From NCBI GenBank assembly GCA_017528205.1, contig JAFXPE010000025.1, forward strand, positions 1 to 57,038: a stretch of 57,038 nucleotides of DNA, given 5' to 3'. Under the pieces are notes generated by a model that was not told the DNA's origin, did not search any database, and worked only from the letters and a program-made list of their open reading frames with translations. Shown piece after piece: positions 55,857-57,038 of this stretch; the stretch's first letter is position 1; every line of letters starts with the position of its first letter. The position numbers and the translations under genes are program-made. Source of the stretch: Alphaproteobacteria bacterium. GTDB taxonomy: Bacteria > Pseudomonadota > Alphaproteobacteria > RF32 > CAG-239.

Positions 55857-56728
55857 ATTATCCGGCGCAAAATTCCTTCATTTTGCCGCAACATTTCTTC
55901 AGCCTGTGCTTTATCGCACTTTTTTATCAGCATCACGCAAGCCGTTTTTACATTGTCGGCAATTTCCAGCGTTTGCTCCGCGGTTGCCGAATCGACCTTG
56001 GCAATATCGCAAACGTAGCGTACGGCGCGCTGTCGCAGTTTTTGATTGTGAATCTGCAAGTCAACCATATAATTGCAATAGGTTTTGCCGATGCGAATCA
56101 TGGCGCCGGTAGAAAGCATATTGACCACCATTTTTTGCGCCGTTCCCGATTTCATGCGTGATGAGCCGGAAACCGCTTCCGGCCCGACTTCGGTGCAAAG
56201 AAAAATGTCGGCATACGGCTTAAATGCCGCCTCGGGATTGGAGGTAACGGCAATCGTCAGCGCTCCTTTGGCTTTAGCCAATTCCAAAACTTTTACCGTA
56301 TAATGCGGGTTGCCGCTGGCCGATATTGCCACCACCACATCTTTGAATGAAGGGTTAAACTCCGTTATATCTTCTAGGGCAAAATCATCGCTGTCTTCAG
56401 CGTTTTCTACGGCATAACGCACCGCTTGCGCACCACCGGAAATATACCCTTGAATCATATCGTCGGTAACTCCGTAAGTCGGAGGCATTTCCGAAGCATC
56501 CAAAATTCCGATGCGGCCGCTGGTGCCGCTGCCGAAATACGCCATTCTGCCGCCGGTTCTGAGCCTGTCGGCGATCAAATCTATTGCTTTGCCGATTTGG
56601 GGCAAAATCTTTTCCACTGCCAACGCGACTTTTTTATCTTCGTTATTTATCAAACGAGCGATTTCTGCCCCGTTTTGCAAATCTATATTTATTGTGTCGG
56701 GATTGATATTTTCAGTAATTGCGGCCAT
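55853..56728 (-). CDS. murQ: N-acetylmuramic acid 6-phosphate etherase MurQ
   Basis: MurQ cleaves lactate from MurNAc-6-phosphate in murein recycling. The 291-aa SIS-domain protein shows YFGSGTSGRIGILDASEMPPT, VVAISASGNPHYT and SSRMKSGTAQKMVVNML. The start follows AAGAGGTG. anmK and nagZ are not adjacent. Together with the secreted hydrolases upstream it hints at use of murein sugars. Confidence 0.95.
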   Translation of the reverse strand: MAAITENINPDTINIDLQNGAEIARLINNEDKKVALAVEKILPQIGKAIDLIADRLRTGGRMAYFGSGTSGRIGILDASEMPPTYGVTDDMIQGYISGGAQAVRYAVENAEDSDDFALEDITEFNPSFKDVVVAISASGNPHYTVKVLELAKAKGALTIAVTSNPEAAFKPYADIFLCTEVGPEAVSGSSRMKSGTAQKMVVNMLSTGAMIRIGKTYCNYMVDLQIHNQKLRQRAVRYVCDIAKVDSATAEQTLEIADNVKTACVMLIKKCDKAQAEEMLRQNEGILRRII

Positions 56729-56794
56729 AACACACCTCTTTTCAATATGTTAACCACTTTATCACCGATATTTTAACAAACTATAAAAAAATGA

Positions 56795-56824
56795 TTGACA
56801 TTTAATAAAAAATAATGATTATAA
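56795..56824 (+). promoter_or_regulatory. Promoter of the tRNA cluster
   Basis: TTGACA (56795-56800) and TTATAA (56819-56824) are 18 bp apart. The transcribed leader then has a small hairpin, GCCGA-tttcgg-TCGGC (about 56834-56849), before tRNA-Tyr. Confidence 0.65.
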
Positions 56825-56879
56825 GCAGAGAGCGGCCGATTTCGGTCGGCTTGCGAAACCCCTGAAGAAAGAATATAAC

Positions 56880-56965
56880 GGAGGGGTGGCAGAGCGGTCA
56901 AATGCAACGGACTGTAAATCCGTCGACTTTCGTCTACGATGGTTCGAATCCATCCCCCTCCACCA
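56880..56965 (+). tRNA. tRNA-Tyr (GTA)
   Basis: The 86-nt sequence folds with a 7-bp acceptor stem (GGAGGGG/CCCCTCC), anticodon loop CTGTAAA (GTA), a long class II variable arm, the T-arm GGTTCGAATCC and encoded CCA (56963-56965). The discriminator is A. Confidence 0.96.
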
Positions 56966-57010
56966 CTAAAATCTCTCTTAAGGGGTTTTTAATTTCAATA
57001 TTAAGCCTAA

Positions 57011-57038
57011 GCGGGTGTAGCTCAATGGTAGAGCAGAA
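57011..57038 (+). tRNA. tRNA-Gly, 5' part only (cut by window end)
   Basis: GCGGGTGTAGCTCAATGGTAGAGCAGAA is typical of the acceptor stem and D-arm of bacterial tRNA-Gly. The anticodon lies beyond the window, so the isoacceptor is unknown. It follows tRNA-Tyr by 45 bp, a pairing often found upstream of tuf or secE-nusG. Confidence 0.8.

Overview
The window looks like a chromosomal segment of a host-associated, AT-leaning alphaproteobacterium. The lptF-lptD-surA-rsmA order, an alphaproteobacterial-type ParE, a PtsP-type EI-Ntr, a RodZ-like protein and a tRNA-Tyr/tRNA-Gly pair all fit that class. Compact operons, consensus-like sigma70 promoters (TTGACA-17-TATATT types), ankyrin proteins, a giant Pmp-like surface protein and secreted peptidoglycan hydrolases suggest life with a host or a dense community. 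Gut RF32/CAG-239-like lineages come to mind, but this is inference from gene content; no 16S gene is present.

Layout. 1-14.3 kb is an accessory surface region. It holds a giant modular adhesin on the minus strand, cut by the window edge and broken by a frameshift near 5.66 kb. An AT-rich spacer with DnaA-box-like sites and three exact 146-bp tandem palindromic repeats follows. Next comes a two-gene pilin-like operon (a 325-aa anchored protein and a 1345-aa prepilin-like adhesin), a second cluster of palindromic repeats, and a small coiled-coil gene plus an HNH nuclease. 14.6-19.2 kb has rpsF-rpsR-rplI, a ferredoxin, and an operon of two secreted wall hydrolases (CHAP and lysozyme folds). 19.3-28.2 kb has apt, an enlarged glgA, grpE and the outer-membrane biogenesis cluster lptF-lptD-surA-rsmA.

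28.2-39.1 kb has a DUF805 protein, rpsB-tsf, a membrane-anchored ankyrin protein with an unknown membrane partner, an unknown exported 504-aa protein, parE, mntP, a small membrane protein and a coiled-coil/ankyrin protein. 39.1-50.8 kb is mostly housekeeping: ptsP-rodZ-hisS-prfA, a lone cupin, apaG, a lipoprotein, hslO, recX, a C_GCAxxG_C_C protein, and rplU-rpmA-obgE-rsfS-rlmH. 50.9-57.0 kb carries sufS-sufT-sufE running into a sucCD-like pair and comF, then murQ, tRNA-Tyr and the start of tRNA-Gly.

The points most worth a second look are: (1) the SucD-like subunit, in which the catalytic phosphohistidine aligns with Tyr and its partner Glu with Lys; (2) the giant adhesin with near-identical in-frame modules of about 2.35 kb, FxxN/GGAI motifs and a frameshift; (3) related palindromic repeats on both sides of the pilin-like operon; (4) the secreted lysozyme/CHAP pair with an unfamiliar repeated W-P-W module; and (5) a candidate leaderless lptF.
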